The notes below the pieces were generated by a model, which saw nothing but the letters and a program-made list of their open reading frames with translations, made no database searches and had not been told where the DNA came from. Below, one piece after another: positions 10,231-23,135 of a stretch of 64,000 bases of DNA. The position numbers and the translations under genes were made by a program. Source of the DNA: Pseudoscleropodium purum (Eukaryota > Streptophyta > Bryopsida > Hypnales > Brachytheciaceae); contig OZ017796.1 of the NCBI GenBank assembly GCA_963969395.1, forward strand, positions 40,104,243-40,168,242, written 5' to 3'. The number at the start of each line of letters is the position of its first letter. Within the stretch, counting starts at the first letter, position 1.

Positions 10231-13200
10231 TGTACCCCTTCGAGCAAAGAGCCTTTTGAGCAATACTAAAAATGGTGCTAAATGCCTCACGGTTTATTAT
10301 ATTTCAACATATCAAACAAACAAAACAAAACAACCTATCTTAATGGTATTGGTTGATGTTAAGGGATTAAATTCTCATCTGATATTAATTTGTAGAAATA
10401 GAGTCATACTATAATTAAATAAATAGTTTTGCATCTACAATGGATTCATATGCTTATTAATATCAAATATTTTAATATACATATATAGAATCATGTGTTT
10501 GTGATTGATTTCATAATTTGAAGCAATACATTGTAGCCATAATGTATTCCAATCCTAGATTTTATATACACATTTTCAATAGATCACGTCATTACAAGCT
10601 AGATAGCATGAGATATTTCACTAAACTACTGTGTTTTTTGGGTCTTGTCAATGCCATCTTCATAAATGAGTAATAACTTCAATTTCTTAATAATTTTTGA
10701 AAAAAATAATATTAAAAAGTGCCTTTAAAGTCATAGATTTATATAATTCAATCCACACATTAAAGAGTCAAAGCTTATGGTTATGCATCAAATCATTCCA
10801 ATCTTAAAAAATTTCATTTGTGAAACTTTGAAATTTGAGATGGTTAAAGTTGTAGGCTAATTAGACTTGATTGAGATTTTAGTAGCTTGTATTGTTTTAT
10901 TTACAATAAAAGAATTTATTCAAAAAAAGTATCGAAATCATATATCTTCTAGGAGTGATAAATTATTTGCATTCTTAAAGATGTGAAATTATTATATTAT
11001 TTGCATGAATACACTAGGATTGAAATCTATAAACATCATCTAATATATAAGTAAATAAAATTCACCATCTTAATATACTATTGTCATTTGAATCTCGACT
11101 TTTTACTAGACTTCAAAATATTTGGGGAGTCTTCATTCTAAATGCATTTTAGAAAAATATGCAATATTACTCATACACCCTATGAAGAAAAATCCTTGTT
11201 AAAGTAGTATTTTCATGTCTAGAATTTAACTTGTTTTTTTTAAGATTTAGATGAAATTTATTTTTAATTGGATAAATTGTATTATTTTTAAACACAACAT
11301 TTCACCTAACAACAAAGATTCTTTTTTGATGAATGAAATTTTTTATACAAGAAAACACCAACATATCATTATATAGCAAGTTCATTTCTTCCCTTTCTAG
11401 GAACATGTAAAAACACAAATACTTCTCTAATATTAGAGGCTTCAATCTTCATCAAAAGCATGAGAAAGGATCTTTGTAAAATAAGACTAAGAAACAATGT
11501 GAATCCTTATCTTAATTTGTAGTAGTTAATTATATATTTCTTAATATGTCTAAGTTATCTTCAAGTCTTAGATTCCAAATACAAATTCAAATTTTCTAAA
11601 TTAGATCATTTATAGTAAATAATAAGATTTATTTTTCCAAAAGGTGAGAAATGGGCAATGAAGGGATCATTACTCAAAAAATGCCACAATCCTTTTGTAT
11701 TAAAAATATGCAAACAATTTCTAAATATGAAAGTCAAAACAAGTCAAAGAGAACCCTTCAACATAAATAAGGTAGAGATTAATTTTTAAAGGACAAAGGG
11801 TTGACCTTGAAAATCATCCCTTTTCATTACCGTATGAATCATTAGTTTAAAATATTGCAAAAATACTCATTGGAAATCAAGCTACTCCAAAAGACCTTCT
11901 TTTTTCCTACAAAATTTGAAGGATGAATAGTTACACTTCTATCCTACACAACAAGATTTTCTATCATTCATCACCCATAAAATGGCCGCCATATCATTTA
12001 TAAGTTAAAAAAACCTTCCTTCAACATAAGACATGTAGGGAATTCAATACCAATGTTACACATACACTAATCTATGTATAAATTAAATAATTCCTAAATG
12101 ATAAAAACGACAATGACACTTAGGCCGATATACACCAATATTTAGCATTGCATACTTTAGACTTAAAGCTCTCCTAAATCTTAAAAATATACTAATATAA
12201 AGAAACTCCATCTAGAATCATCCAAGTATGCATCTAAACATGATTCCTATTATTAAATTAAATTAATTTTGCCAAATCTCATTGGAAATATATTAAAAGA
12301 GGATTCCAAATTCTCTTCATTTGTGTATGAATTAACTATGAATTTTCAAAGTGTTGATTATAAATATATCCAAAACCAACCCAAGGCACTAGAAAATGTG
12401 TTTAGAGAATATATTGTACATATTAGGTAAGAATATGTAGGTCAATTTTAATAACAGGGTTGGAAATTTCAATAGATGTACTTACCTTATCCCCTAAACG
12501 TCTAGATCCATTTCCAAATTTGACGATTTGGAAAAAACTGTTATAAAGTGTTATTTGGAAGAATATTTTGGAATTGATGTACACATGAAAGTTGTAGATT
12601 TTGAATTGTAGATTCTATCCATATGGTTAGATTCACTAGTGCTATCACCAATATTTTTCTATAAATTTTGAAAGGGGAATTTCAAAATTCCTTCTAAATT
12701 CAATGAAAAGCAAACTATTATCATGTTTTGAGTAAAACTTATTAGAACAAATTTGAAATGAAGTTATCTTGATATGGTGATTTTTTGAAATTTTTGTGTT
12801 CATTACATCTAGAACCTCATTTTTGCTAATTTGGTTTTGAACTAGAATCAATGCAATTTGACCACTTCCGCATTTGTAATTTTAGAAAAATTAGTATCTA
12901 GTAACACCAAATCCAACCATTAGATAAGACAAGAACTTAATAGAGTATCACCAAAAATTAGGATGACTTTCATCCAAGCAGGAATGAGACAGAAACAAGA
13001 ACTTCAATCTGTTCATCGTCCAATATAGTGACGGAGTTGAGTCCCAGTGTAATGTTATGAATCTGAGTTCATGAGCACCAGATTGATGCAAACCTAGATG
13101 GACGGTCCAGATATTCCTCTTCATACCTCCAAGTCCAAATCTCAAAAGTTATTGGGAGTGGGTCGATGTAGCCAAGATGAAAATACCCTGCAGGGCTCTG

Positions 13201-13704
13201 TGAGCTAGTCGGTTATCTTGGAACTAAGTGGACTTTATAAATGATCCATCAAATCCAGATTCAAAGAACCTTCAAAAACTGCTGACCATGAAGATAAGCC
13301 AGAGTAAGATTGATAATACAACCCCCCATGGAATGCAGTTAAGATACTCGCAATATAATTGCCGCACTCTTTTAAGTCCATTAAACAGATTGACTCTTGC
13401 AATCGATATACATCTTCCAAAAATCACTCCTACTTATGTTAAAACGATGCAAATAATCTCCTCTACCTTAGTCTACAAGACAGGATGTACAAGCTTGTGG
13501 AGGTTCCAGAGTGGTAAGTCAATGATACAGGAAGCAAAGTGAAAACATCTTTTACCAACCTTGAAGTAAGAGAAGCCTGCGGCATCATGCTAAACTGCCC
13601 TCGACCAAGAATACAGTGCTCCTCGACCACAAGCTGCGAGAATATTTTATCAAAATCCAAAACGTAGACTGCCACATTGCAGAAATCTTGGCCAAACCGT
13701 CTGC
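10231..13704. other. AT-rich intergenic DNA; weak repeat A fragment; CWC25 3' region
   Basis: No gene recognised. A diverged piece of dispersed repeat A lies near 12300-12470. The 12,950-13,700 stretch is more GC-rich, immediately follows the CWC25 stop codon on the minus strand and is the likely 3' UTR. Its open frames show no known motif. Confidence 0.5.
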
Positions 13705-16700
13705 TCATCTCCTAAAAGCATTTCGTTCGTTGTCTGCACTTGACCTCTCAATGAAATGTGCCCGCCGTTTTACGCTCTTTTCAATGGTGGAGGCACTGCC
13801 CCTCTCCGCTCCAAAAATACTTTTCTGAGTATCGGCAATGAATTGCTCATTGGACTTGTCTTTTTCCGTTCGTTTCGCTTCGACAACATCTGCATCTGCA
13901 GCGCGTTTCAAACGTTGCCACCTCTGTTCTTCATGAACATCAGCATTAGATTGCATCTCAGCTAGCCGAGTCGCCCTTTCTGCATCTGAGAGCTGCTGCC
14001 CAGGCTTAGGAGGCCTTCCTTTATTCCCTGGCCTCGAAGAAAGACCATTCATGTCTTTTTTCCCTGCTACCTGGACTTCAGCATGCCTCTCAGTGCCCCT
14101 GAAATGTCCATTGCTCGACGACTTGAATCCTCTTTCCAATTCTCTAATATCACGAGGTCTAGAATCTTCATCATCAGGCTCTTTCAACCTCTGATCACTA
14201 GAATTATGTTCCTGGTGCTTTATTTCACCCCTAGAATCCAAGTCATCTCTCGCTCTAATCAGACCATATCTCCTCCGACCAGGACTTCTGCTTAGACTTC
14301 TAGATGGGCTCCCAACTCTCTTTCTCTTTTCAAAATCCCGATCTTCAGGCCCCTTTAGCCTTTCGTCACTGACCTTCTCTTCCCGCAGCCTTCCCCTAAA
14401 ATCAATATCATCCCTCCTCGATCTATTTAGATCATGGTCCCTTCGAACAGGACTTCTGCTTCGACTTCTCAATGGGTTCCTAGATGGAACTCGCTTCCTC
14501 TTTTCAAAATCTCGACCGTCAGACGATTTCAATCTTTCATCATGATCCCTTCGAACAGGACTTCTGCTCGCACTTCTGGATGGGCTCCTAGATGGAACTC
14601 GCTTCCTCTTTTCAAAATCTCGACCGTGAGACCCTTTCAACCTTTGATCATGATCCCTTCGACCAGGACTTCTGCTCGCACTTCTGGATGGGCTCCTAGA
14701 TGAAACTCTGTTTCTCTGTTCAGAACTACGACCTTCGAACCCTTTGCTATTGCCCTTGTGCTCCCTTTGCCTTCCTTCAGGCTTGGAAGCGCCCCGAGAA
14801 TCATAACCATCTCTCCTCAATCTACCCCTGTCCAGATCCCTTGTTGCACTTCGGGATGGGCTCCTAGATAAAGCTCTCTTCATCTGTTTCGAATCTTGGC
14901 TTGCTAACTCTTGATCACTGCCCTTGTGCTCCCTTTGCCTTCCTTCGAGATTGTAAGAAGCTTTAGAACCATAACCATCTCGCCCCCATCTGCCCCGGTC
15001 GTGATCCCTTAGAAGAGGGCTTCTGCTTCTACTCTTAGACGGAACCCTCTTCCTCTTTTCAAATTCTCTTTCTTCACCTCTCGGTTTCCTCGGGCTCTGT
15101 CGGCGATCCATTCGAACAGGACTTCTGGATGGACTCCTCGAGAGATTTCGAGATTTAACTTGCGCCCTCTTATCTATCTGGCCAGCGTCACCGCCAGCAT
15201 CCGAATCATGCCTATGCTTTCTACTCTTTCGAGGTTCATCAGAATCTGAGGAGTCCTCACTGCTGCTTACATGCTGTTTTTGCCGTTTCCTCTTTTCTCT
15301 ACGCTCACGCTTAGCCTCTTTACGCTTCTTCTTCTTTTCCTCCTTCAGCTTCCTCTTCATCTCGGCCTGCAGAAATAGCACAATTAATCTTGATATATCT
15401 AAGACGGAAGACCCCCGAGACACAGTTATTCTTGCTATAGAAAGTTCTGACTTGTACTGGTTCGATAGTAACATCCTGGTTAATTGGTTCTCGCTAACCG
15501 CAACATTACCCGGAACAGGTCATGCCCACGATAGATTGAAAATTTTAATGGAAAGTTTGTCAGATTTATCTCAAAGTTTAACCACCCCAAACTAAATAGT
15601 ATAAGAGAGTACTTACATCTTTTTTAATTTGAGCCATCTTGACTGGGTTGCTGGTAATGCGTGTAATTGCCGCCTGCTCTTGTTGCTTGATTAAGAAGAG
15701 GGGATCCGAGTGCAGTTTCCTCCAAGAATCATTCGCCGAAGCGGGTTTCTCCTCGACAAACAATGCACCAGGTTTGGCTGCTACCTACACGAGTTCAAAT
15801 TGATCAACATAAGTATAACATAGAATAAAATAATGTCACACAAACTAGTCCTCTACTGAACAAAGGAGAACTAATTTGGTATCTAAATGTTCTACTAATT
15901 GATAAGGGATTTGCGTTCATGAGGGGGACTTGGGTTTTCACCTGTCCAATGTCGCTCTCAGGCTGTACAGCTTCTTCCACAGGTTTTCCTAACAGATATT
16001 CATCTGCTTGCGCAACCTTCCCAACCTGAAGACCCGAATCATACAGAAACTCCAACCGCTCCTGCTTCCTGCAATTTCCAAGATGACATAGACTCAACAC
16101 GAATACCACCGACTATCCACAGCAACTCCAAGAATAAATAATCGGGAATCGAAATAAGCCTCAACGTAGATGGATCCAACAATCGACGAAAGGAAGTAAA
16201 CCCTAAAACACAAAGACGAAGTATTTCTCGTCATATTTATCAAACCTCTGTTGCAACTAAGAGGAGACAAAACCTAGAGCAATTGAGCAAGAGCTCCCAA
16301 GGAAAACCCTAAATCAGTGATTCGCAAGCAAATCAGAGTAGACATGGGAGTAAACATAAAACATAAAGACCAGGTTCCTCGCATACGCAAACCTTATTCT
16401 CATCATATTTACCAAACATTTCTTGCACAAGAGGAGTTCACAGAGCAATAAACCTAAAGGAGTGGAACAAAGAAAACTCTAAATCAGAGATACACAACCA
16501 AAATTGAGGAAACAGGGTCAAAATAAGGAACATACGGAACCAGGCCGGCCTGCTCTTGCATGAGACGGAACTCCGATTTCTCCCGCTCATCCTGAATCTG
16601 CTTGCGAAGCTCCTCGAGTTTCTTCTGCTCCCCCTCGTGCTTCTGCTCGGCCTTCCACACCGTTTCAATGTTGCGCAAACTCCCCGTATGCCATCCCTTC

Positions 16701-16723
16701 TTGTTTAGAAATTTGAGCGCCAT
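13705..16723 (-). CDS. CWC25: Pre-mRNA splicing factor CWC25 homolog
   Basis: Four exons (16536-16723, 15942-16068, 15617-15784, 13705-15366) with GT-AG junctions and consistent phases give 714 residues. MALKFLNKKGWHTGSLRNIE and the KAEQKHEGEQKKLEELRKQI helix form the N-terminal Cir_N domain; LVPKQERLEFLYDSGLQVGK at about 61-80 is the CWC25 core. In characterised homologs the N-terminus inserts beside the 5' splice site and branch helix to support the first transesterification. The long last exon is a basic K/R stretch followed by RS/SPSR repeats, then a conserved tail (QKSIFGAE, VKRRAHF, ending NAFRR) typical of plant CWC25. The start is the only methionine before the conserved block. The protein should be nuclear. 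It is the same strand as the CWC21-like gene about 5 kb away. Confidence 0.95.
14320..14720 (-). repeat. Coding RS-type tandem repeat in CWC25
   Basis: Repeated blocks of about 36 residues carry DFEKRKRVPSR, then SPSRSASRSP and RRDHD, with near-identical DNA over about 108 bases for the best pair. Older, more diverged blocks continue upstream in the exon. The repeats extend the disordered RS tail and leave the conserved ends intact. Confidence 0.8.
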
Positions 16724-19503
16724 CGCGCACGCAAACTTCCGACACCGTCACCAAAATTAACCACAAGCACAAAAAACCCTCCAAACGTCGGTCCGGAGAG
16801 AGATTCTCCTCGGAAACAAACTAAACAGACCTGCCCTTCGTAATTTCAAATTCTCTAGAGCTTCTTCGTGGCCATCGCCAAGGAACCTACTGCAATTAGT
16901 TCAGCGTTTCCTGGTCGCGCAGGCACAGAGGCACAATGGGCAAGCCTGTGAGCACATATGGCTCACTTCGCTGAAGAACTGCGCAACCAATCACAGCCTT
17001 TCTGCGATGGGGAGCGTTAGGGGAACTTAGTTGAGCCGTTCCTTACTGTTCCCAAGGGCAGGGATCCGCTCAACCCCTGCCCTATATGGCCAAGGCACCA
17101 TATTTTGGAGTCGACAAAACTTTGAAATTAAATAAAATCTTATCAAAGTGTTACGGAGCATTTTTCACTCTACTGGAGTATTATTTTGAATTCTTCCATT
17201 TTATATTTTATACAAAAGTGTATTTCAAATCTTGACTTTGGTATTGAGGACTTTCGAACCCTAAACCTCAAATACATTAGATCTTAGTGAAAAACTAGAT
17301 TAGAAATTTATTTGAAAATATTATAGAATAGATTTTGAGAAGCTATAAATTGATTATGGTTATAAATGTCATGCTCTTTAACCTCATATTTCTTTTTAAT
17401 AACTTTAGTTTTAGATTTGGCATGTAAAAAAAAGATTAAATAAACTTCAAATTACTTTTATAATTTTAACACCCTTATGATCAAACATTATAATCTTTCA
17501 ATAAGTGATATCATTGTGATTTCTTTTGTTACATGATCCACAACATGTTGAGTTTGAATTCATATGGTTAGCATTTCAAATAAATCATGAAATTCATCAA
17601 AACTTTGACTTTTTGTTTAACTTAGAGCAAATTGCAAGAAACTCACAAAAGCTTTTGGGCATTTGGGGAATAACCCCTAATAAAAGATTAGAATGTGCTT
17701 GGTTAGATTTCCAAAATTGCAACAATGATAACTAGCTAAAATTTTACCCTACATCAAGTAGTACAAAATGGTTAAAAATTTGATCATGCAAACATCAACA
17801 TTATTCCCTACTAGTCAAATTTTAATACCTCAATAATATTTTATATTTTGTGCCCTTCTCTTCACAATAATAATAGAAGCAATAGTAATGCCTCTATGAA
17901 ACACTTATGCAAGACAATCCATTTTCTTGTGAATAAAATTGAAAAAAAATTGGAAATGAAGAAATTATTTGGAGAAAGAACTATTTAACCCAAAATATTC
18001 AAAGTCTTGGAATGAATTTTTTAAGAGCTTTGGGGTAGATTCCTATGATATTAGATTCTACAGTAATTTTTAAAACTACTTTTAGAGGTAAGAAAATATA
18101 CTTGCTTTCTAGGAACTTAATTTTCATTTCAATTGTTGTCTAGGGAAAATATTATGCTTTCATAATCTTGAAATATCCAATTCTAGATAACAAATAAAAC
18201 CCACAAATTCAAAATTATTATTTTTTCTTTATAGATTATATTCATGTCTATTTGGAAAGCTTTGATTCATAAAATTTGGATCAATCATGTGAAAGTCATG
18301 ATGAGTCTTATTTTGCAAGCAATCAAAGCATCTTAATTTCTAAAAAAAATTGTATATATGATTTGTTTTTGAGCTTAATTTTCACAATTTTTCAAAACAA
18401 AGATTGTTTCATTGTGTGCAAATTACTTGCTACAACAATTTTATCATTAGAGTTGACATGTTTCAATTCAATTGTTGAACTATTTGTGACTTAATTTTTC
18501 CTTCTATCTTGTACCCCACTTCTATTTAACAATTTTTTAAAGTGTGAAATTTAGTTTGTTGTTCTTTTAAATTCTTTTTATTAAACTCTCAACTCAATTC
18601 TCCAACATAAAGATTAAAACCTTAAAACTTTCTAGTGCCAAAAATTTGAGTTAAGAGGATTCAAAGTCTTTCTTTCTACTTTGAATACTAAAATCTTACA
18701 ATGAAAATGATGAATGTTTTTTAAATATTATAACAAACATTGTCATACAAGTCTTATGCAAAATCCTTCAATTGGATGTGCAAATTTTTAACTATTATTT
18801 CATTGTAGTTCTTTGCACTAGAAATGGCATAAGGTATTACAATGACCACATGTAAAATTACACAAATAAGCAATTCAATATGGTTTATATTATTATATTG
18901 AAAAACTTTTTGTGGGGTCTTCTTGGTAGCCAAAAGGAGATTCTAGTTTCTCTTAGAACACATTCTTTGAACACTGTATAAATAAACTACGAATTTTTAG
19001 AGTACTGAAAGTAGGTGTTTCTAAAGCCCACCATAGACTCTCATGATTAGTAGGAGTATATTTTAGGCAAGAATCTAGAGTGGTCGATTTTAAAATGCAG
19101 TTGAAATTAGGTTGCAGTAATCTTAGGGGCTAGGCGGCCAAAACAATCTTTTGTTGAGCGGATATTAGGTATGCCAGGGTTGCGATAGTAAAATGTAATC
19201 AAAAGTTTGCAAGCCTCTGTACATTAAAAATATAAATGTGTACAAATACACTCATTGTGGGTTCTCAGTCAAGAGGAAATTTGACCTGAATCCACAGGAA
19301 TCCCACCCTAATCTCCACTACCGCAAGGTGCTAAGTTTTTTTATTAACGAACATTTGAGTAGATGTAATTGATCTGCAGTAACATACCGAAGAGGGGAAA
19401 AAAAGGTTCAGAATCTAGGGAGTAACTGCAGTTTTCTACAACAAGCTCCAAATTCAAAATCAGCATCATCAGTGCCGACTCAGAATCGCTCAAGCCTGAA
19501 ACT
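16724..19503. other. Intergenic DNA with dispersed repeats X and A
   Basis: 16,724-17,100 is the CWC25 5' flank. Repeat X occupies about 17,940-18,705 and matches 22,500-23,135 in the same orientation. Repeat A occupies about 18,870-19,130 and matches 21,440-21,720 in inverse orientation. No gene was recognised; the open frames at 17526 and 18276 lie in repeat DNA. Confidence 0.6.
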
Positions 19504-21160
19504 TTAAGATCTATCGGCCCGCGGGGTTGCCCACTCCACACGCAAAATAAGGTTATCATATCCATATCCATCCAACTTGTTGATTGCTCGAATTGCATCA
19601 TCCCTGCATCAAATGTACAATCAATCAGAATGACTTCTAAGCTATAGCAACCACAGGAAATACTAGTTCTGATTATCGTATTCATGCTATCTTATTCTCA
19701 CTATCTTTTTCATACCAAAGCATTCAACGTTCAGTATAAATAAATTTACCCATTGACATATCAAAATCATGAAAAAATTTGCTTGAAAAAACCCAGTAAT
19801 TCAATACAAAACAACTCCCACAACTTCCATCAGATGCATTCCTAACTTTATGTTATACGTTGACAAGACCTACACCTGCTAGATGTGCCGGCATTGTCAC
19901 AGTGTGCACTTAGAATTCCCACTTTTGATATGACTCTTAGCCTAAACAGACGAACGGAGGAACAATGGAATAAAAACTGTACCGATTAACAAAATTGATG
20001 AAAGCAAAACCTCGGCTGAGCCCAGTTTCACGATCAAAGGCGACGTAAATCCGAGAGATGGCCCCGAACGGTCTGAACAACTCCTGGAGGTCTTGCTCAC
20101 GAGTATCTTCGGACAGGTTTGTAACCCGGATAGAGTTGTCGTCTCTCCCGCGTCGCATGCTCTCTCCTCCATCAGCTTTCCCTCCTGACCGCATGCTTGG
20201 TGGCACGTACGATCCTTTGGCCCCTGGTCCCGCGGACATGCCTGAACCTCCCATATCGTCGTCCGTTGGAGGCTTCTCGCCTCCAGGAAGAAAGCCCTTG
20301 GTCGCAGCGATATCCTTGAACGGACACTTCGACGTCCAGTGATCTCCCTTCTTTCCACAGGTTCTACATACGATCAGCGAAGCATTTCCAAGACTGGCGA
20401 GATCAGCCCCCTTCTCCGGCTCTGCTTTCGCACCTGCTGGTCTGGTCCTCTCCAGGAAGATTTCCTCCGTCGAAACAACTGTTAGGTTGTCTGACGCATT
20501 TTGACCGAGTGCATCGCCAAACTTCTTCAACGAACGCCTTCGAATCGCAGCCGGATTCAGCTTCTTCACCTGTTTTGAGTACAATATTAACCCAAAAGTC
20601 AAACATAGAAAGTTCAGTTTGGAAGCTAATGATCGATTAAGTAACTAACGAAACATTGATTTCTACCTTTTACAAATGCAGGGCAGGATATCTTCTTTCG
20701 ATTTTTATATATTGTGACCTTCCTAAAATATAATATTTCGGCTCACATACATATTTATTGAAATCAACTCCCATACATATTCATTTGAATCAACTCCCAT
20801 ACGTATGGAAGCGATCTGAATCCTTCAGCCCTAATCAACTCAATCTCAATTAAGGTCGCATCATAAACAGGAAAGAAACGAACACCGCGACTCAATCTCA
20901 ATTGAGATCGAATCACAAAAATGAAAAGCCCCAAATACCGACAGAGACATTGCCAGAATGGGAGAGCGCCATACCTGCTTCTTCACGCGAACGGTTGTCG
21001 TAACCTTGGTCCGGACCCCTTCCTCGTTCTTCCGCCACTCAATTATAATCTTGACGCCCTTCTCATCAGGGCCAATGACTTGAGTAGGCGGCAAAACGCC
21101 CTCAATTCCGTCATCCTCCTCTGCTGCATCGCCCCAACGAAAATCCCGTCGTCCTCCCAT
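19504..21160 (-). CDS. EIF3G: Eukaryotic translation initiation factor 3 subunit G
   Basis: Three exons (20975-21160, 19983-20569, 19504-19603) with GT-AG introns give 290 residues, the usual length for plant eIF3g. The N-terminal half (MGGRRDFRWGDAAEEDD, KVTTTVRVKKQ, RRSLKKFGDA) is the eIF3g-specific region that binds other eIF3 subunits. VCRTCGKKGDHWTSKCPF is the C2HC zinc knuckle. The C-terminal RRM runs from NSIRVTNLSEDTREQDL through RGFAFINF (RNP1) to LRVEWATPRADRS and the stop; the last exon completes its final helix and strand. The protein works in the cytoplasm in 43S complex assembly and scanning. The split arginine codon CG|G at the last junction supports the join. Confidence 0.95.
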
Positions 21161-21372
21161 GATGAAACTCTTTCCTAGACCTCAATGCTTTGACACTCAC
21201 ACAACAATAACAGCTCCAAGGAACATAGCTATGGCGGGCGAGACGCAATCTGCATCGATGAGCACAATCGACCTCTAAAACAGGAACGCTTGCGAAACCC
21301 TAACTGAACGGGCTCCGCAAAATGAATTCTCTGGCTTGTTACCTCATCTGCCATGTCATCAGATTGAACCCG

Positions 21373-21380
21373 TGTATATA
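21373..21380 (-). promoter_or_regulatory. Possible TATA box of the eIF3g gene
   Basis: CTATATAC on the minus strand, about 213 bases upstream of the ATG at 21160. A second TATA-like stretch lies at about 21416-21425. The spacing is plausible, but housekeeping genes often lack TATA boxes. Confidence 0.3.
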
Positions 21381-21384
21381 GCTG

Positions 21385-21420
21385 AGGTGGACGTGGACGT
21401 GGACATTGGACATGGACATA
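21385..21420. repeat. Short GTGGAC hexamer repeat
   Basis: About five imperfect copies of a GTGGAC-type hexamer (GGTGGACGTGGACGTGGAC then TTGGAC, ATGGAC) in the 5' flank of the eIF3g gene. Confidence 0.7.
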
Positions 21421-21439
21421 TATAGTTGCCCAGTTGTCC

Positions 21440-21840
21440 ATCCGCCACAAGGTAATTACACCTAAATTTGACTGCTTTCTAAAATCGGCCACTCTAGATT
21501 ATTGTCTAAATGTACTCTCAGTACTCATGAGAGTCTAGATTCAGTTTTAGAAACACTTATTTTCAGCATTTTGAAAATTCATAGTTTATTCATACAGTGT
21601 CCAAAAAATGCATTCTAAAAGAATCTGAAATCCTACAAAAAGAACAACAAGACTCCTCACAAAAGTTTTTCAATATAATAATAGAAAGTATGATGAATTG
21701 CTTATTTGTGCAATTTTAAATGTAGTTATGTTAAGTGTACCTTCAACCAACACTAAATAGGAATTGATCATACTTCATATTATACAATATAAACTATTTT
21801 TGTTGGATCTCATTGACAAGTAGAAAAGGATTCTAACCAA
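21440..21840. repeat. Dispersed repeat A, inverted copy plus fold-back piece
   Basis: The reverse complement of 21,440-21,720 aligns with 18,870-19,130 over about 260 bases, including TAAGCAATTCA, an ATAAACTA block and the stretch about TCTAGAGTGG. Bases 21,760-21,835 then repeat the first part of the same family in the plus orientation (TTGTTGGATCTCATTG then AAAAGGATTCTAA). The site is therefore a fold-back with its centre near 21,740. No coding capacity. Confidence 0.6.
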
Positions 21841-22499
21841 AAGAATAATTTCAAAGTAGTTCTGAGCCTCAAAAAAATATAGAACTTTAGGGGTTTAAAG
21901 TTAATGTTACTTTTAAAAAAAAAACTACTATCATATGCCAATACACTTACAAGATATATTAGCAATTAATAATTGTTTTAAAATTTATAATCTTTTTAAC
22001 TAAATTGTTGGGGCTTAGATTGGTTGCTAATTATATTGATTACTAATTATAGCACTTGTCCTCTATCTAAAAATAAAAAATCCTCCAAAGCAATTTTTAG
22101 ATGAAATTACTAAGAACTAATTGATTTTCCGAACCAAATTTACAGGAAATTGATCTTGGAGGTGAGGTAGAGTGTTTAAATTAATTGTTGTGCCTTCAAT
22201 CTAAACCTCCATCATATCTTGTCTTATAAATTCTTTAGTTAAAGATAATAATGTGTATGACTTCTTCTAATAACTCAATTACAATATAAAACAACGAAGT
22301 TTGAAGAGCAAAACTTCATTGCTACTTATGACGCCTTTCCTCTAATTTTTTATTTGCTTCAAGAATTCTAAACTCTTAAAGGATATTATTATCCTCATTG
22401 ACATTTTGAAAATCAAAACTTGAATTTTTGCATAATTCTTGATTTTCAATGTTTTTAAGCTTATTTAAAAATATATATAGCTTTAAAAATCATTGAACA

Positions 22500-23135
22500 A
22501 AAAGCATAAAGACTCTCTAATTATATGGAGGATGTACCTTAAACCCCAACCAAAGGTTTAAAGTCTTGGAGTGAATTTTAAGAATTTTGGGTAGGTATCT
22601 ATGATGTTCATTTTTATTGGAATTTTAGGAAACTTTTTTTGGAAGTTCAAGGAATGTATTAGCTATATGGAAGTATAAAATTCAATTCATTTGGTATGTA
22701 GGAAAAAAATTATGCCCTCTTGAGCTCTAATTGCTTGCCCTGAGGCAATGAAAAAACATAAAATTAAAAATAAATTATTTATTTTCTTGTAGAATGTATT
22801 CATGTCTTTTTAGATAGCTTTGATTCAATCTATTTAGATAAGTTTATGTATAAATTATAAAATGTCTTATCTTTAGGCAATTAGGGAGTTTTCCTAAAAA
22901 TTATCACATAGGATTTGTTTTTGGTATGAAATTTTTGCAATTTTTCTAAACAAAAATATTTTTAAGGACATAGATTACTTTCTATAACAATTTGTCCATT
23001 AGAATTGACAAAGTCAATTCCATTTTAGAACTATTAACAATATCATTTGCCCTTTTCCCCACCATATTGATTTAAACCTCAAAACTTTGTGGTGCAAAAA
23101 ATTTAAGTTAAGAGGATTCAAAGAATAGTAAAATC
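22500..23135 (+). repeat. Dispersed repeat X, copy 2
   Basis: Aligns in the same orientation with about 17,940-18,705 over roughly 600 bases at moderate identity. Shared landmarks are AAAGTCTTGGAGTGAATTTT, TTCATGTCTTTTTAGA, GGATTTGTTTTT, and AAGTTAAGAGGATTCAAAG at the end. No long open frame, so it is a non-coding transposable-element piece of unknown class. A T9G11 homopolymer junction follows at about 23,239-23,258. Confidence 0.6.

Noticed and set aside
14083..14703. Plus-strand open frames opposite the CWC25 RS repeats
   Set aside because: Antisense artefacts of a repetitive coding region; the minus-strand gene is unambiguous.
20058..20342. Plus-strand frame opposite eIF3g exon 2
   Set aside because: Shadow of the real exon; no motif and no splice context.
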